This document shows positions 43,121 to 54,774 of a DNA stretch of 64,000 nt, one piece after another (positions within the stretch are counted from its first letter, which is position 1; each line of letters starts with the position of its first letter). The notes beneath the pieces were generated by a model. The model did not search any database. It was not told the DNA's origin and saw only the letters and a program-made list of their open reading frames with translations. Both the position numbers and the translations under genes were made by a program. The stretch comes from Ditylenchus dipsaci (lineage: Eukaryota; Nematoda; Chromadorea; Rhabditida; Anguinidae), in NCBI GenBank assembly GCA_004194705.1, contig SADC01000298.1, positions 62,001-126,000 of the forward strand, given 5' to 3'.

Positions 43121-43343
43121 CCACTTCACGTGATTAGCGGCGAATTCGCCTGTGGAAATTTTACATTCCAGAATGTCTTTGTGGATTGTTTCCACCATTA
43201 GTCTTGTGCCATTGCACAAACAAGCTGCGGGATTGAGATTTCTTGTTAGGATCACAGAGCAGCCTTTTGTCAACTTGAGTTCATGAGGAGGAAGTCCCGA
43301 TTCATTCAGTGAATGCAAAAATTCCGTCGGTACTTCCCACTTT
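43121..43343 (-). pseudogene. Helitron helicase (PIF1-like) C-terminal relic
   Basis: On the minus strand the frame reads 'VPTEFLHSLNESGLPPHELK', then 'RNLNPAACLCNGTRL' and 'ILECKISTGEF'. These are the characteristic SGLPPH, RNL(N/D)P and LCNGTR motifs of Helitron Rep/helicase proteins. The usual downstream motifs are lost. An old fragment. Confidence 0.8.
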
Positions 43344-43656
43344 TAAAAATCCACCGTTTGATAGCTCATTTTGTAGCTGAGGTTCTTTAGTGTTCACCAT
43401 TATAAAACATCGACACCGAATTTCTTACGAAAATTGTTTCTAGATGGGGTTTGAATTCAAAATTTTATTCAAGAATCCACCTGAGAAACCACTGGGGTTT
43501 GAGCTTGTCCGAGGCAGTTTAACGCAGTTTTCGGTTTTAGATGTGCTATGTGAAACGATTAAACCCGAATTATCAGTAAGTTAGTATATTTTTCGGAACC
43601 CAACTCATCAATTTGTTCAGAAGCACTTTCAAATGACAAATAATGTTTGTAGAGTC

Positions 43657-43825
43657 TAGGGTTGGTTGATTGGTAATTACCCGGTAATTACCTGGGTAAT
43701 TACCCGGGTAATTACCCGGAAAATACTTTTCCGGCCTTATTTCTCCGTAATTACTTGGGTAATTACCCACAAACACCGGGTAATTACCCGGAGAAATACT
43801 TTTTCCGGAGAATTACCCAACCCTA
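43657..43825. mobile_element. hAT-type MITE made of GGTAATTACCC units
   Basis: TIR TAGGGTTGG and CCAACCCTA, with an exact 8-bp duplication GTAGAGTC at 43649-43656 and 43826-43833. The interior is tandem CCGGGTAATTACCCGG. Confidence 0.9.
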
Positions 43826-44329
43826 GTAGAGTCTATAGTTTCGATTACAATAGCAACTAATCTATACATGTAGATATGTTGATGACCTGTACACCCCAAG
43901 GGCCGGCTGTGACCACTTACAAACCAACGCCGAAGCTAGATTAGTGTTTTCCGTTCAAATGCCCTCCCCTATAGATGTAGATGCCTGAGGGCAAGTCATG
44001 CTATTGCCTGGCTTTCCTCTTCTCAACTTTCTTAGAACAGTTAATTTCAAATCCTAAGGCGTTCTTCTAGTCATATTTGCCTTCTTTTTGTTGTAATTTA
44101 CTGTGTTCTTTATGTAACGTATTTCCTCTGATAGAACCGCTTGTTTTTTGACTATGATTTTGGAGTTAGGGCCATTTTTGATTTACAATTTCGTTATTTT
44201 TAGGCATCCGAAAATAAAGCCCTCAGGGGGGCTCCATTAGAGCAAATACGGTATGTAACATTTTTATTCAAGAACTTACTACAAAATTTGTTTATTTTTT
44301 TCAAAATGCCAATAGCATCTTAAAGGAGG

Positions 44330-44440
44330 GGGAAAGCCATTTAGGTTTGTAAAAGTGGCTTCCGTGGCCCAAAATGGTGTTTCAGGTTCGATCCCACGTG
44401 GTGGCATGCTATTTATTTTGGCTTGTTTGACCAGTTCTAA
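44330..44440 (+). repeat. tRNA-like SINE fragment
   Basis: AAAAGTGGCTTCCGTGGC and GGTTCGATCCCACGTGGTGG match the 40990 family, with part of the middle deleted. Confidence 0.6.
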
Positions 44441-44824
44441 GGGTAATTTGGGTCACTGAATAGGCTAAATAGGCTGAAAATCCTGACGGGGGAATGTCCA
44501 TAACTTTTTTCAAGGTGATTTTTCAAAATTATGTTTTTGCAGATCGATTTTTCTCGCCGACAATATTTTTTCGCCAGAAACATGATTTTTGCTGGACCGC
44601 CCCCCCCCCCTGTAGATTTGGTCCTGGTCTCTGGGTTGACCCTGGGCCCGCAATCCAAAACAGGCGAGACCAAGCAAAACCCGTGTTTTCGAAATTGTAA
44701 ACCAACAAAATATTGTCGGCGAAAAATTTGGCGATTTCTTGTTATACCCTGTATATGGCCTAATCTATTGGATTTTGTTATTTGTTTTGGTTTGACGTTT
44801 GAGAAACAGATTTAAGTCCGTTTT

Positions 44825-45015
44825 AAAGGACCATACTTGTCCCGGGATACAACACCACCCAAGGTTCCTGAATACAATATTGCCTAAGGGACCGACCCTA
44901 CGATGGTGTTTTATCGAGGGTTCACTTGACTCAATTTTAGTCAAAGCTAACCAAATCGGTCCATTTTCGGGTGGTATTATATCGAGGGTGGTGTTGTATC
45001 CAGGTTCGACTGTAT
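44825..45015. repeat. Palindromic repeat with GATACAACACCACC arms
   Basis: CGGGATACAACACCACCC near 44842 pairs with GGGTGGTGTTGTATCC near 44985-45005. The left edge is an AGGACCATACTTG terminus like that at 1406. Confidence 0.6.
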
Positions 45016-45129
45016 CATAGTCATCATAATTGAAATTTCTCGATGGATGAATTTACCTAGAGCCACTACAAACAGCCCAATCTAAATGTTGCACCCCCGC
45101 ATCATCATTTGCCCTCAAAACTTTCTCCT

Positions 45130-45600
45130 TTTTTGTCTCTTACAGTTGTTGTGATCAAACAAGTTATTATTATTATGGAGTGTGAAAGTGTGAGCCAAGC
45201 AGTGGTAGCATTACACAACAACACCATCCCCACCGCCGCGAGACTGCAGGGATTATAGTCCCAGCATTCCCCTCCAGTGCTCCCTTATCCCCCTCCAACC
45301 TTGTTCAGCCTAACAAACTTTCCTTTCAACGACCTTTCCTCCTCATTCCCCACACAAAAACAGAGCTGAGGAGGAGAAGGAGGCAGAGAGACTCGATTGG
45401 ACTCACCTGCAGTGTGTGCGCCTCTATAATCTAGTCTCGACTAGAGGGGAGGCAGGCCAATCAACCGGCCTCAAGGGAGCTCTCTTTTGTACACACACAC
45501 ATCCCCTCTCCACTCTTTGCTTTGACTGCTGCTGGTGATGGTGGTATAGGAATGAGGTTGAGCAGCAACCAAAGTCCTCAACCACATTATTGAATTTTGT
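45130..45600. other. Repeat-poor, G+C-richer island 2 upstream of AP-2
   Basis: Contains CCACCGCCGCG, CCCCTCC runs, GAGGAGGAGAAGGAGG, a CACACACACA tract and CACCTG E-box words. No palindromic mobile element and no coding frame. Contrasts with the A+T-rich MITE sequence on both sides. Confidence 0.4.
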
Positions 45601-45639
45601 ATGCTTAGTATATTTGGCTAGTGGATTTAGGGCTTAAAC

Positions 45640-46033
45640 TAGAGCTGTGCATCGGGATTTCGGGATTTAACTTTGAATGCGTTTTTGACCCCCTTTTTGA
45701 CGGAAATTCATGGCTGGAAATTTTAGACGCTATGTGCTACTTTTTATTCTCCCATCCATTGGTTCTCATGGTTTTTGTATTTTATTAGAAAATTTTCGAT
45801 CTGCAACCCTGAATCCCGAAATCGACAAATCGGGATCCCGAAATCCTCAATTTCGGGATTCAAGGTTGCAGGTCAAAAATTTTCATACAAAACAGAAAAA
45901 GTAAAAGAACCAATCGATAGAGGAATAAAAAGTAGCATATAGCGTCTGAAATTTTCAGCTATGAATTTCCGTCAAAAAGTGGGTCAAAAATGTGTTAGAA
46001 AGTAAAATCCCGAAATCCCGATGCACAGCTCTA
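45640..46033. mobile_element. hAT-type MITE, 394 bp
   Basis: TIR TAGAGCTGTGCATCGGGA with its inverse, flanked by GCTTAAAC (45632-45639) and GCTGAAAC (46034-46041), seven of eight bases alike. A diverged relative lies at 48043-48430. Confidence 0.85.
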
Positions 46034-46383
46034 GCTGAAACCTAGTATTTTTTATTACTTATAATTAGACATAAATATTTTTTGTGTTTTTTGAGATTGT
46101 TGTCAGATGCTTGTTTTTCAATTTACGAATTGTCGGTTTTCGCAGTTTGGTTTAATAGTGCTAATAAGTAGGGGTTGCAATTTATAGGAAACTGAATGGT
46201 TACAAAAACAAACGCGATGATAAAATCGGTGGTCATCGTTTTTTTATTTAAAAAATATCAACTTCTTGTAGGTGGTTTTCGCTATCATTCGAAATTAAGA
46301 TTTTTCAAAAAAAGTTCCACTCGGTTTACTCAAAACTAAATATAATACTGCTACGAAACGAATTTTTTAGAGCGTACTTTTAT

Positions 46384-46675
46384 GGGGACGTAATCGTTTC
46401 GCCAATAAAACTTCTGCCAATGAGATCACTTCGCCAATGGTATATTTTCGCCAATAGCTTCTTTTCTGAAGTACTCTTATATCTTTGTGAGGCAAGTTAC
46501 CACTGATTTTGTAGCTCATCTCACTGGCTACAAAAAGGTTGGTCATTTGCCTGAAAAAGAGATAATAGGCTCGAGAAAGAAGCTATTGGCGGAAACATAC
46601 CACTGGCAAAGTGATCCATTGACGAAAAGATCGCATTGGCAAAATTTTCATTGGCGAAACGATTACGCCCCCTTT
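46384..46675. repeat. Palindromic element with TTCGCCAAT tandem ends
   Basis: GACGTAATCGTTTCGCCAAT at the left mirrors ATTGGCGAAACGATTACGCC at the right. TTCGCCAATGG-like units recur through both arms. Confidence 0.75.
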
Positions 46676-47004
46676 TGAGGGGTCCGATCCGTTGAAAAGA
46701 CGTGCTTCATAAAAACACATTTTTTTTGCAAAATTCAATCGGAAATTTGGATTCCAGAAAGTGCAAGTTTGAGTCACATTCAGGCCGGGCCTGCCGAGGC
46801 AGGCTGAGTACGTGTGAGCACGGGATTAATACCGTAATCATTATGGTATGTGGAAAATGGACTGAGTAGACTCGAATTCGCGACCTCCGCGATTCAAAAT
46901 TTCTGCTAACTTTTTTAATTTTTTTGTGGCACAAAAACTTTGCTGCAACACAGTACTCCATCAAAATCTACTTTTTTTCAGTAGGCCCGAAGAAATTAAA
47001 TTTT

Positions 47005-47175
47005 AGCTGAGATTCTAGGCTACAGAACCGATATTAATATTAATTAATATTTTAGAAAAGTCGACGAATTTTCTAAAGACTGCTTAATTTTTGAGTAACT
47101 GATCTGCTCTTAGAAAATTCATCAAAAAATATCTCCGAATATTAATATCCGTTCTTTACCTTAGAATCTTAGCTA
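47005..47175. repeat. Palindrome with ATTAATATTAAT core arms
   Basis: TAGCTGAGATTCTAGGCTAC and AGAATCTTAGCTAC bracket AATATTAAT runs. It shares the TAGCTGAGATTC phrase with several repeats. Confidence 0.6.
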
Positions 47176-47479
47176 CAATAATAAAATTCTTCATGCCGAC
47201 TCGTGTATAAAAAAGTGGGTTCGGACCGACGCGGGACGGCTGAAATCGCCAGCTCGTGCCCATCCCTGACTCCTCATACATGTTATGCTTCTCCTAAATC
47301 TAATATATAACTCATTGAATTTTTTCTTCAACTGACTGTGTATTTGTTCCTCATAGTTAATCAACTTCCCGAAATTTTCACAGTCAACCAAAACGGTAAA
47401 AAAATGCTATTGACTGCCCCACCCTCAAATCTGTTGTTATCTACAAACTGTGTGTGTGTGTGCAGACGTCGACAATAAT

Positions 47480-47820
47480 ATAGATTGTTTACCTCCCTTC
47501 TTTTTCTTCTCCCCAGGTAGTGGTGGTGGAAAGGAGGGGTGAGGCTGCTGCTGCTAGAAGGCAAGCTCAGGGCTGATTGACGAGAGAAGACTGTGTGATG
47601 TTAGCTTAGCTGCTGTTGCCTCTGCCCCACTCAAGAGCACTGCTCTAGGCCAGTCGATCAGTCTTCCCCTTCAACTGTTTGGCTTACAGGCAGCAGCAGC
47701 CAGAAAGACTGTTTGGACAGGGAGGGCAGGTGATGTGGAGGCTGCACACCCCACCTATCTACCTACCTACCTGCTGCTCCTGCCTGTGGAGTTAGTGATG
47801 ATGATGATGATATTTTTGTC
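47480..47820. other. Repeat-poor, G+C-richer island 3 upstream of AP-2, with microsatellites
   Basis: GGTGGTGGAAAGG, CTGCTGCTGCT and CAGGCAGCAGCAGCC words, a (CTAC)n tract near 47755 and (GAT)n near 47797. No convincing coding frame. Confidence 0.4.
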
Positions 47821-47944
47821 CTCTTCTTTTCCCGTTTTCCAGCTATTCCAAGAGCATTGAGGCAAAAGTTTTTAGACTTTGTTTGCAATTCAGTTAGTAT
47901 ATTTTTACCGATATACCAAAGCCTAGTGTAAATAGTTAATAATC

Positions 47945-48040
47945 TATTCTGAAGTCGTGACAGCTTAGTAGGTAGTGTGTTGGAATGATTTTTGAAGTGT
48001 GTGCGTGGGTTCGAATTCCCATGGAACCCAATAAAATTTT
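47945..48040 (+). repeat. tRNA-like sequence
   Basis: GACAGCTTAGTAGGTAGTG (A-box-like) is followed about 35 bases later by GGGTTCGAATTCCC (B box). The spacing and acceptor-like ends resemble a decayed tRNA or SINE head. No proper anticodon arm could be assigned. Confidence 0.55.
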
Positions 48041-48439
48041 TAGTAGAGCTGTGCATTAGGATTTCGCTTTGAACACACTTTTGACACACTTATCCACATA
48101 CATTGATAGCTGAAAATGTCAGACCCTGTAGCTACTTTTAACTCTTCTATCCATTGGCTTTTTAGATTTTTAAGAAAATGAAGAAAAATCTTGACCTAGG
48201 ACCCTGAATACCAAAATTGATAAATTCGGAATCCCGATTTGTCAATTTCGCGATTTAGGGTCGCAAGCCAAAATTTTTATTCATTTTTTAAAGTAGAATA
48301 TTGAATAAATAAAGAAGTTAAAAGTTGCTATAGAGTCTATAGTATAGACTCCACAATTTTCAGTTATCAGCATTCGTTGAAAAGTGGATCAACAGTGCGT
48401 TGAAGGTAAAATCCCAATGCACAGCGGCTAAAGTATATT

Positions 48440-48903
48440 ATAGCAAGTCCTCCCAAAAATGGTTTTAACTGCTTTTTTGTGTGTTTTAGGACTTGAAACG
48501 TGTAGAAAACATATTTTTAGGTGGGGGACGGCACTTTTTGGAAAAATTTTTTTTTGGCCAAATTTTGACTTTTTGCCTTGGGGACCAAGGTAAACCGCCT
48601 GGATACCGTTATATAAAGGGACAGCCCTTGGCCCGGACAATGTACCCTGAAGGGGCTTCCTATTAAATTAGGGTGCCTGCCGAAGGCAGGCAGGTAAAAT
48701 AATGTTTAAAATGAATAAAAACGGTATTCAGGTACCCTATCCAGGTGGTTTTCCTTGGTCCCCCAAGGCAAAAAGTCAAAATTTAGTCAAAAAAATATTT
48801 TTCCAAAAAGTGCCGTCCCCCACCTGTTTTCTACACGTTTTAAGCCCTAAAACATACAAAAAAGCAGTTAAAACTCATTTTTGGGAGGACTTGCTATAAT
48901 GTA
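48440..48903. mobile_element. Palindromic MITE with TA-flanked ends
   Basis: TATAGCAAGTCCTCCCAAAA at the left mirrors TTTTGGGAGGACTTGCTATA at the right, consistent with a TA target (Tc1/mariner-type). The arms carry TTTTTGCCTTGGGGACCAAGG, the box also found near 6450. Confidence 0.75.
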
Positions 48904-48959
48904 CTCCGGCCTGAACAGCTCTAATTTGTAGTAAACAAAAATCTGTTTTCTGTAGATTT

Positions 48960-49175
48960 AGGACAATGTATGCCTATGGCTCTGTGGCAGAATCCGACGC
49001 TCCCAGACATATTGGTCTCCCCTATTGAAAAAAGCTGTGTCCCCATGTTATTCCCATATTAGCCGTACGACAAAAAGATGGCTACTAGTGGTAGGATTCG
49101 AACCAGCGACCAATTCTTGCTTGCCTCCGCTGCTGTGTCATTGAGTTACCGTTGCATTCGGATCCCACAGTGTTT
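48960..49175 (-). repeat. tRNA-like SINE
   Basis: On the minus strand GGTTCGAATCCTACCACTAG follows an A-box-like GGTAACTCAATGACA about 35 bases earlier. Confidence 0.5.
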
Positions 49176-49299
49176 TGATTACTTATTTCGAGATGCTGGT
49201 CCTAACCAATTCTTTATAATATAAAGCTGTACCAAAAAATGTAAAAAGTCGAAAGCCAATCTAAAAACAATCCTGAATAATTTTTTTTACTGTGCATCG

Positions 49300-49700
49300 C
49301 GATGCCTCTCTTGATTGGGAAAGGGTTGTGGAATTGCTGCCTGGAAAAGTGGTCTTTAGGCCACTCATTGGGTGGTAGTAGCACATTATCATCAGTAGCA
49401 GCCGAAGGCCTAATCATTGTAATTATGGTGGTGCTATTCCATCAGTAGTGGCAGCAGCAGCAAAATCTGCTTTTTCTTCAGTAGAGGGGAAATACAATGG
49501 AGTGTTTTTATCGAAATAAATTATTTCCTGCTGGCAACCATCCCTCGTCTCTTTGCTGCCACTATCACCATTCCGTTGGACTGTTGGTTGGCTGGCTGTC
49601 GGCTGACTTTGTTGTTGTGATTGTGGGCCGAAGCCAAAGGCTAAATGTACTTGCCCATGTATTTTTGGGCAAAACATACCAAAGGGTTTATACATTTTGG
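49300..49700. other. Island 4 upstream of AP-2
   Basis: GGTGGTAGTAGCAC, GTGGCAGCAGCAGC and GTTGGTTGGCTGGCTG words stand out from the A+T-rich flanks. The reading frames are short and look like chance. Confidence 0.35.
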
Positions 49701-50139
49701 GATTTTTTTAGGCTTTGTTGGAATTGGCCGTTGAGAAGCTTGGGTAATGTGTATATCAGTGGTGCACTCGACTTCTGATTTGTGACGTTTTAAAAAGTCT
49801 AAATTACGGATCTGGTTTTTTAGGCAAAAAAATCAGATTAAAAAGTGTCGCGAACAAAAAATTAACTTGTAATTTTTTATAAATTTTTTGACCCTAGTAT
49901 AGAATAACCACTCCCCCCCCCTCACCCCAAAACTTATGCCTTCTAAAACTTAAGTAGAGAGCACCCAGATATATGTCCCAGGCCCCGGAAAATGTGCGTA
50001 AACTATTTATTAGTCACAACTTCTGTACCCTGGCCTACCCCAAGCCTAAGGGCTAAGCCCAAATTTCTTGTTCCAAAGGGTAGTTACAGCGATTTTTATA
50101 AGGTCAGGTTGGGGGGGGGTATTCTATACTACCGCCAAT

Positions 50140-50365
50140 TTTTTTTATCGTGTAAGGGCGTTTTTTGCCCTTTGGGACATTTTCGGCGTTCTGCCCTATG
50201 TTCTGTTTTAGCCACTTGGGCCTTTTTTTTAACTCAGGCCTTAGGCGCAGGGTAGGCCAGCGCATGTTAGCCGGGACTAAAAAATGTCTTACGAACTACA
50301 AAAGGACTTAAAAATAAGGCCTAAGTGGCTAAAACAGAACGTAGGGCAGAACGCCAAAAATGTCC
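50140..50365. repeat. Palindromic repeat
   Basis: CGTTCTGCCCTATGTTCTGT near 50188 is mirrored by CAGAACGTAGGGCAGAACG near 50335. Confidence 0.7.
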
Positions 50366-51505
50366 AAAAAAAAATGTCTGCCGGTTTCTGGTTCTGATTT
50401 TGAAAAAAAATTGGTTGCATTCTTGCTGTAGGTAGCTAGAATTCCCGTTTCCTATTTTTAAATATGTTATTGTTATATATCGGTCTTCCAAGTCTTTCTT
50501 ACTTTCCTTTTACTTGTGATTTGTTTTGCTAGTCAAAAGCACAAATAAAATGTGCACGTTCGGTTGTTGTGTACAGCAGTAAAGCCAGCCAGAGGCAACC
50601 CAACCAGCTAGGCCAACACACTGTTTATCGATTTCCCTTTGTTGTCCACTGGGCCAATCTGCAGTATGAAACGAAATTTAGCATTGAAATACCATTAGCA
50701 TCACCATTTCTTCACAGTCTATTTCTTCTTGTTGTTGCTAGACCATGGCTTACCAAAACACCTAGCAATAATTTGACTATTATCTCCAGAACACTTCATA
50801 AGTCAAATTTACATACCGTATTTTGTCTACTTCCGCTTCTTGGAGGATCTGTCCTCAGGCCAGAGTAAATATATCGCAAAGTTGCTTTTTGTGTCTTCTA
50901 AAGTAGTACGAGATCTACTAATTAACTACAGTTAACTCTCAATATACTTGGTAGAGAAATTTGTCGTATCTTTGCTATATTTTGCGAAAATGATCGATCC
51001 CTTTTCCGATACTTTTTCAAACTTTTTTTAGGATCAAAATCCTGTTCCTAATCGGCATTTTAAGTAACATTCAATTGCCCACGCTCTCCTCTTTCGATAA
51101 AAAAAGTTGTTAAATAGCCAATTAATAAAAAAAGTTTCACTTAAAACAAAATCGGCGTCAAATTTTGGCCACCCGGTAATGACCTAGTCTCAAGTTCGAG
51201 CCCGCCTAGGCTCCAACCACTTTTTCACCTCGATGTGCGAAATGTTTTGGCATATGTGATCTGTCAGTCTAGTACCAAAAATCAGGAGGATTACAATTTT
51301 ACTAGATGTTTTTTGATCGATTTTTCGTACTTTTAAGGGGTATTCTAAAAAAGCACATTTTATTGACTTTGTTCAACAGAATCAGTAAAAGTTTAACGGT
51401 ATTCGACAAAACTCGACTGGCCTATAATTTTTGTTTTACTTTTTACGATTGTATATCTGTAGCTAACCCGACTAAAATTTAAAGTCTACAAAGCTTCAAT
51501 TTCAG

Positions 51506-54500
51506 GTCTCTCCCTCAACTTTATTTGGTGTTCACTATGCCTTCAGCAGCAGCCACCACCACCTTAGATACATCCTCCAACGACTTCTTGCAAATTCTGA
51601 GGACAGCCGGTGGTCTGCCCAACAACCAAACCTCTCTTCTAGCAGCCGCTCAACAATTTGCAGCCGCAGCCTCAGTTGCTCAACACTTCGCGGCTGCAGC
51701 AGCTACTTCTAATGCAGGGCCTCAGCAATCACACTTAGAACAATCCAAGACCACATCTCCAGGTTGGACCATTTGAGTAATTAGAATTTTTTGAAAAATT
51801 TATGGGTGGTATTTTTCGGAATCCAGAAATTTGAAATAAATTCCGATGTACACTTTCCAGTTGGCTTTGGTCCCCCAAGGTTGATTTGTTTTGAATTTTT
51901 TTTTAAATTTCAGTCAAGAAAAAGCGGAAGTTGGAAAGCAGCACCCCGAAGTCTCCAGTCAAGACGCCGACCTCTTCCTCCAAACCTAAGCCACCAACAA
52001 TGGTTTAGTAATCAAAAAGGGTAATCAAGCCAAAAACTTCTCCAGTAACCCGACTAACTGGGAATTTTGGGGTCAGTTCTTAGCTACCAATCAGGATCCG
52101 GCAGCTCTGATCCGCTCAGTCGCCTACAACCATGGAGCATCCACTGATGCACAACCAATAGAAGAAGACAGCAAACCTGCGGCTCAGACTCTTTTGGAAA
52201 ATGAAGAAAGTGGGCAGCCCTGCCAAGGATCAATGCCCAAGGAGGCCGAAGGGATCGACCGGAAAAGACCAGCTGCTATACAAGAACTGCTCCAGATGAA
52301 AAAGGCCAGGTTAGGGCAGCCAGTGGTTGCAGAAAAATTGGTCAAGACTGAAGAGGAGGGCACTGGAAACAGTCACTTAAGCGAGATTCTCAGCAGATTG
52401 TGCAATGGAGGACCAGAAGAGGATGCGGAGACCACCAGCAACTGCTCTTTGAACTCGCTGGAGGGTGGCAAGGAAACTCCTAAAAAGAAGGTGGACGAGG
52501 AGAAAAGGTTGGCACAGCTGCAGACCACCCCGTTGAGTGGGGTCAAAAGCCTGCCTTCCAGGACTAATGACAACGATGTGAGCGAAAGTCCTCTGGCAAG
52601 TCTGGTGCCTCATGATCGGGTATTCGCCCAAGTGCCGGGCAGATTGTCTTTACTCTCAAATGTAGTCAAATACAAGGTTGGTCTTAGTTTTCACAGGCAG
52701 GCAAAATTTAGAAAAAAATACCAAGTTTTTGTGGATTTAAAGCCTCGTGCACAATGACTATGGCTTTTTTGATGCCCTCACTTACAAATCACCATAAGGC
52801 AGGGCTGCCATCTGCCCTTTTTTCGGCACCCCAAGTCTTCACCGAAAGCCTGGCACTTTATATACCATTCGACTCCGAATTTATCGCCGAGCAATATGTT
52901 ATCAAGTAGCGACTTCGAGTTTAGTTGAAAATTTTGAGTTACGGCCTTTCATAGTGAATTAATTTTTTTAAAGGACCATGATTTTTGCGCGCAGTGGCAT
53001 GTGCAAAATTTGAAATGGCGGGGGACACTTCTCTTTCGTCTCGCACTGTACTCTTTGGAGTTATTTCAAACGACTCCAAAGAGTACAGGGACAGACAAAA
53101 GAGAAGTGTCCCCCGCCAAATGAAATTTTGCACATGTCGCTGCGCGCAAAAACCATGGTCCTTTAATGACCAAAAAATGACCTCTTTTGTTAAAATGAAC
53201 ACAAGTAGATTTTTTTGATTATTCTTTTATGCGCATATAGACTTATTTACTTGGTTTGAGTTGCTCTAGAAAATGGTTGTGAAAAATTACTATATTATTG
53301 CAAAAAATCACACTTTTAACCAATGTAAAGCAAAATTACAAATTTTTAACTACCCTTTTTTCTTATAATTTGCCATTTTACATAGCTTTGTATTCTATTT
53401 TTTTACAAACCGAAAATGTATTGCAGATGAGTGTTGGAGAAGTGAAGCGTCGCTTGATGGGTCCCGAGTCCTTCAACTTCAGCTTACTAGGAGCTCTTTT
53501 GCGGAGAGCCAAAATGCCTGAGAAAAGCCAAATGTTGGTGGATGAGTTGAACCAAGTGGGTCTATCCATACCCAGAGGTCGGCGGCGTCTGTCCCAAGTC
53601 ACCCTGCTATCAGCATTGACTGAATCAGAGTCTGTCCAATTCGCTAAAGACTTTCAACGGATAGCCGACACTGAGTTCCCCTGCCAACAATTGGCTGCCG
53701 TAGCTTTGGGTCAGTCCAGCGGCACAACCGCTTCCATGGTCTTCAATGGAGCCATCAAACAAGAGGACAATGAAGAAGGAGCTGGCAGATTGAAACAGCT
53801 GGAAGCAACTCTGGAACTGGCCAATGAATTTGTGGAGCTGCTTAAATTGGACAGGTCGCCTGTTATGGACACGGTACTCGTTTTTTGAAATCTTTGCATT
53901 TGTTATTAAAGGGGCATGAGAGGAAAGAGGACCAGCAATTTTTCTTTTTCCCTCCGTTTTTGCATTTTTTTGTCTCTTTTTTAAAAGTAGTATAAAGTCA
54001 TTAATATCAGATTCGACGAAAAACAAGTGAAAGATGCAAATATTCAAAAAAAAATCTGCTCACCGACTTAATTTTTATAAAACGCATAGGCATGCCCTTT
54101 TAAGCATAGTCAAAAGTATTTTTCAAAATACACTCTATTTGAGTTTATGAATTCAGAATTCGTAGCTTATGCCTTTACGGGCTAGAGGCTTGGAAAAGCC
54201 TTTAAAATCTAAAAGATGCTTATTTAAAAACTACACAAAGGGGGCTAAGCACAAAATACAATCTACAGTTAAACCTGGGTATAAGATCACCTCTGGGGAC
54301 CGGCCAAAGGTGCTCTTATTCAGAATTCGCAAAAATTTTATATTGGCTAAAATTCTAAACCATTTCAAATTCTTTTTCCAAAATAAGGAATCTAAAAAAA
54401 GTTACAATAGGTCAAAATGTTCCAAAATTCTTGGATGATCCGATAGTCTAATTTGTGGTTTAAATGGAAAATTGTGGAAAAACCCTACAATTTTTTTCAT

Positions 54501-54774
54501 TGTTCGGTGGTTCTAAGATAACTTTGACGTTTATAATAAGTTCAAGTGTTCAAAAAAATAAATTTAAAAGATTGAAGCTTTAACAAAATTTGCTTTGCAG
54601 AATGCTGACCCTATCTTCGAGCGTGAAGTGCAAGACCCTTTGTCCACCTTCTCCATGCTGACCCATGGGTTTGGCACACCAGCAGTTTTAGTGGGGATGC
54701 AAATGTTCTCTTCATTTGTGCAACATCAGATTCAAATGGTCAAAAGCAACCACTCCAAAAACAATGGTTTTTGA
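51506..54774 (+). CDS. aptf (TFAP2 family): AP-2 family transcription factor
   Basis: Nuclear DNA-binding regulator; AP-2 proteins bind GC-rich sites as dimers through a basic helix-span-helix. Exons 51506-51762 (ATG at 51537; the frame is open back to the acceptor at 51505), 51914-52676, 53427-53873 and 54601-54774. These give about 536 residues if one base is restored near 51996-52000. Features: an Ala/Gln-rich N-terminal segment ('SLLAAAQQFAAAASVAQHFA'), a basic patch KKKRK that may be a nuclear signal, 'LVIKKG', an acidic/Lys-rich linker, then the conserved block 'VPGRLSLLSNVVKYK', 'MSVGEVKRRLMGPESFNFSL', 'LLGALLRRAK', 'GLSIPRGRRR', 'VTLLSALTE', 'AKDFQRIADTEFPCQQLA', 'LDRSPV', and 'TFSMLTHGFGTPAV'. 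The HSH domain appears complete. Either the acceptor at 51505 is a trans-splice site, or an upstream exon was missed. Confidence 0.9.
52968..53166. mobile_element. TTAA-flanked MITE in an AP-2 intron
   Basis: AGGACCATG...CATGGTCCT ends are bounded by TTAA (52968-52971 and 53163-53166). The arms include GGGGGACACTTCTCTTTCGTC and its inverse. Same family as 1402-1602. Confidence 0.8.

Noticed and set aside
47945..48040. Functional tRNA gene
   Set aside because: A and B boxes are present, but the cloverleaf arms do not pair convincingly, so it is listed as tRNA-like only.
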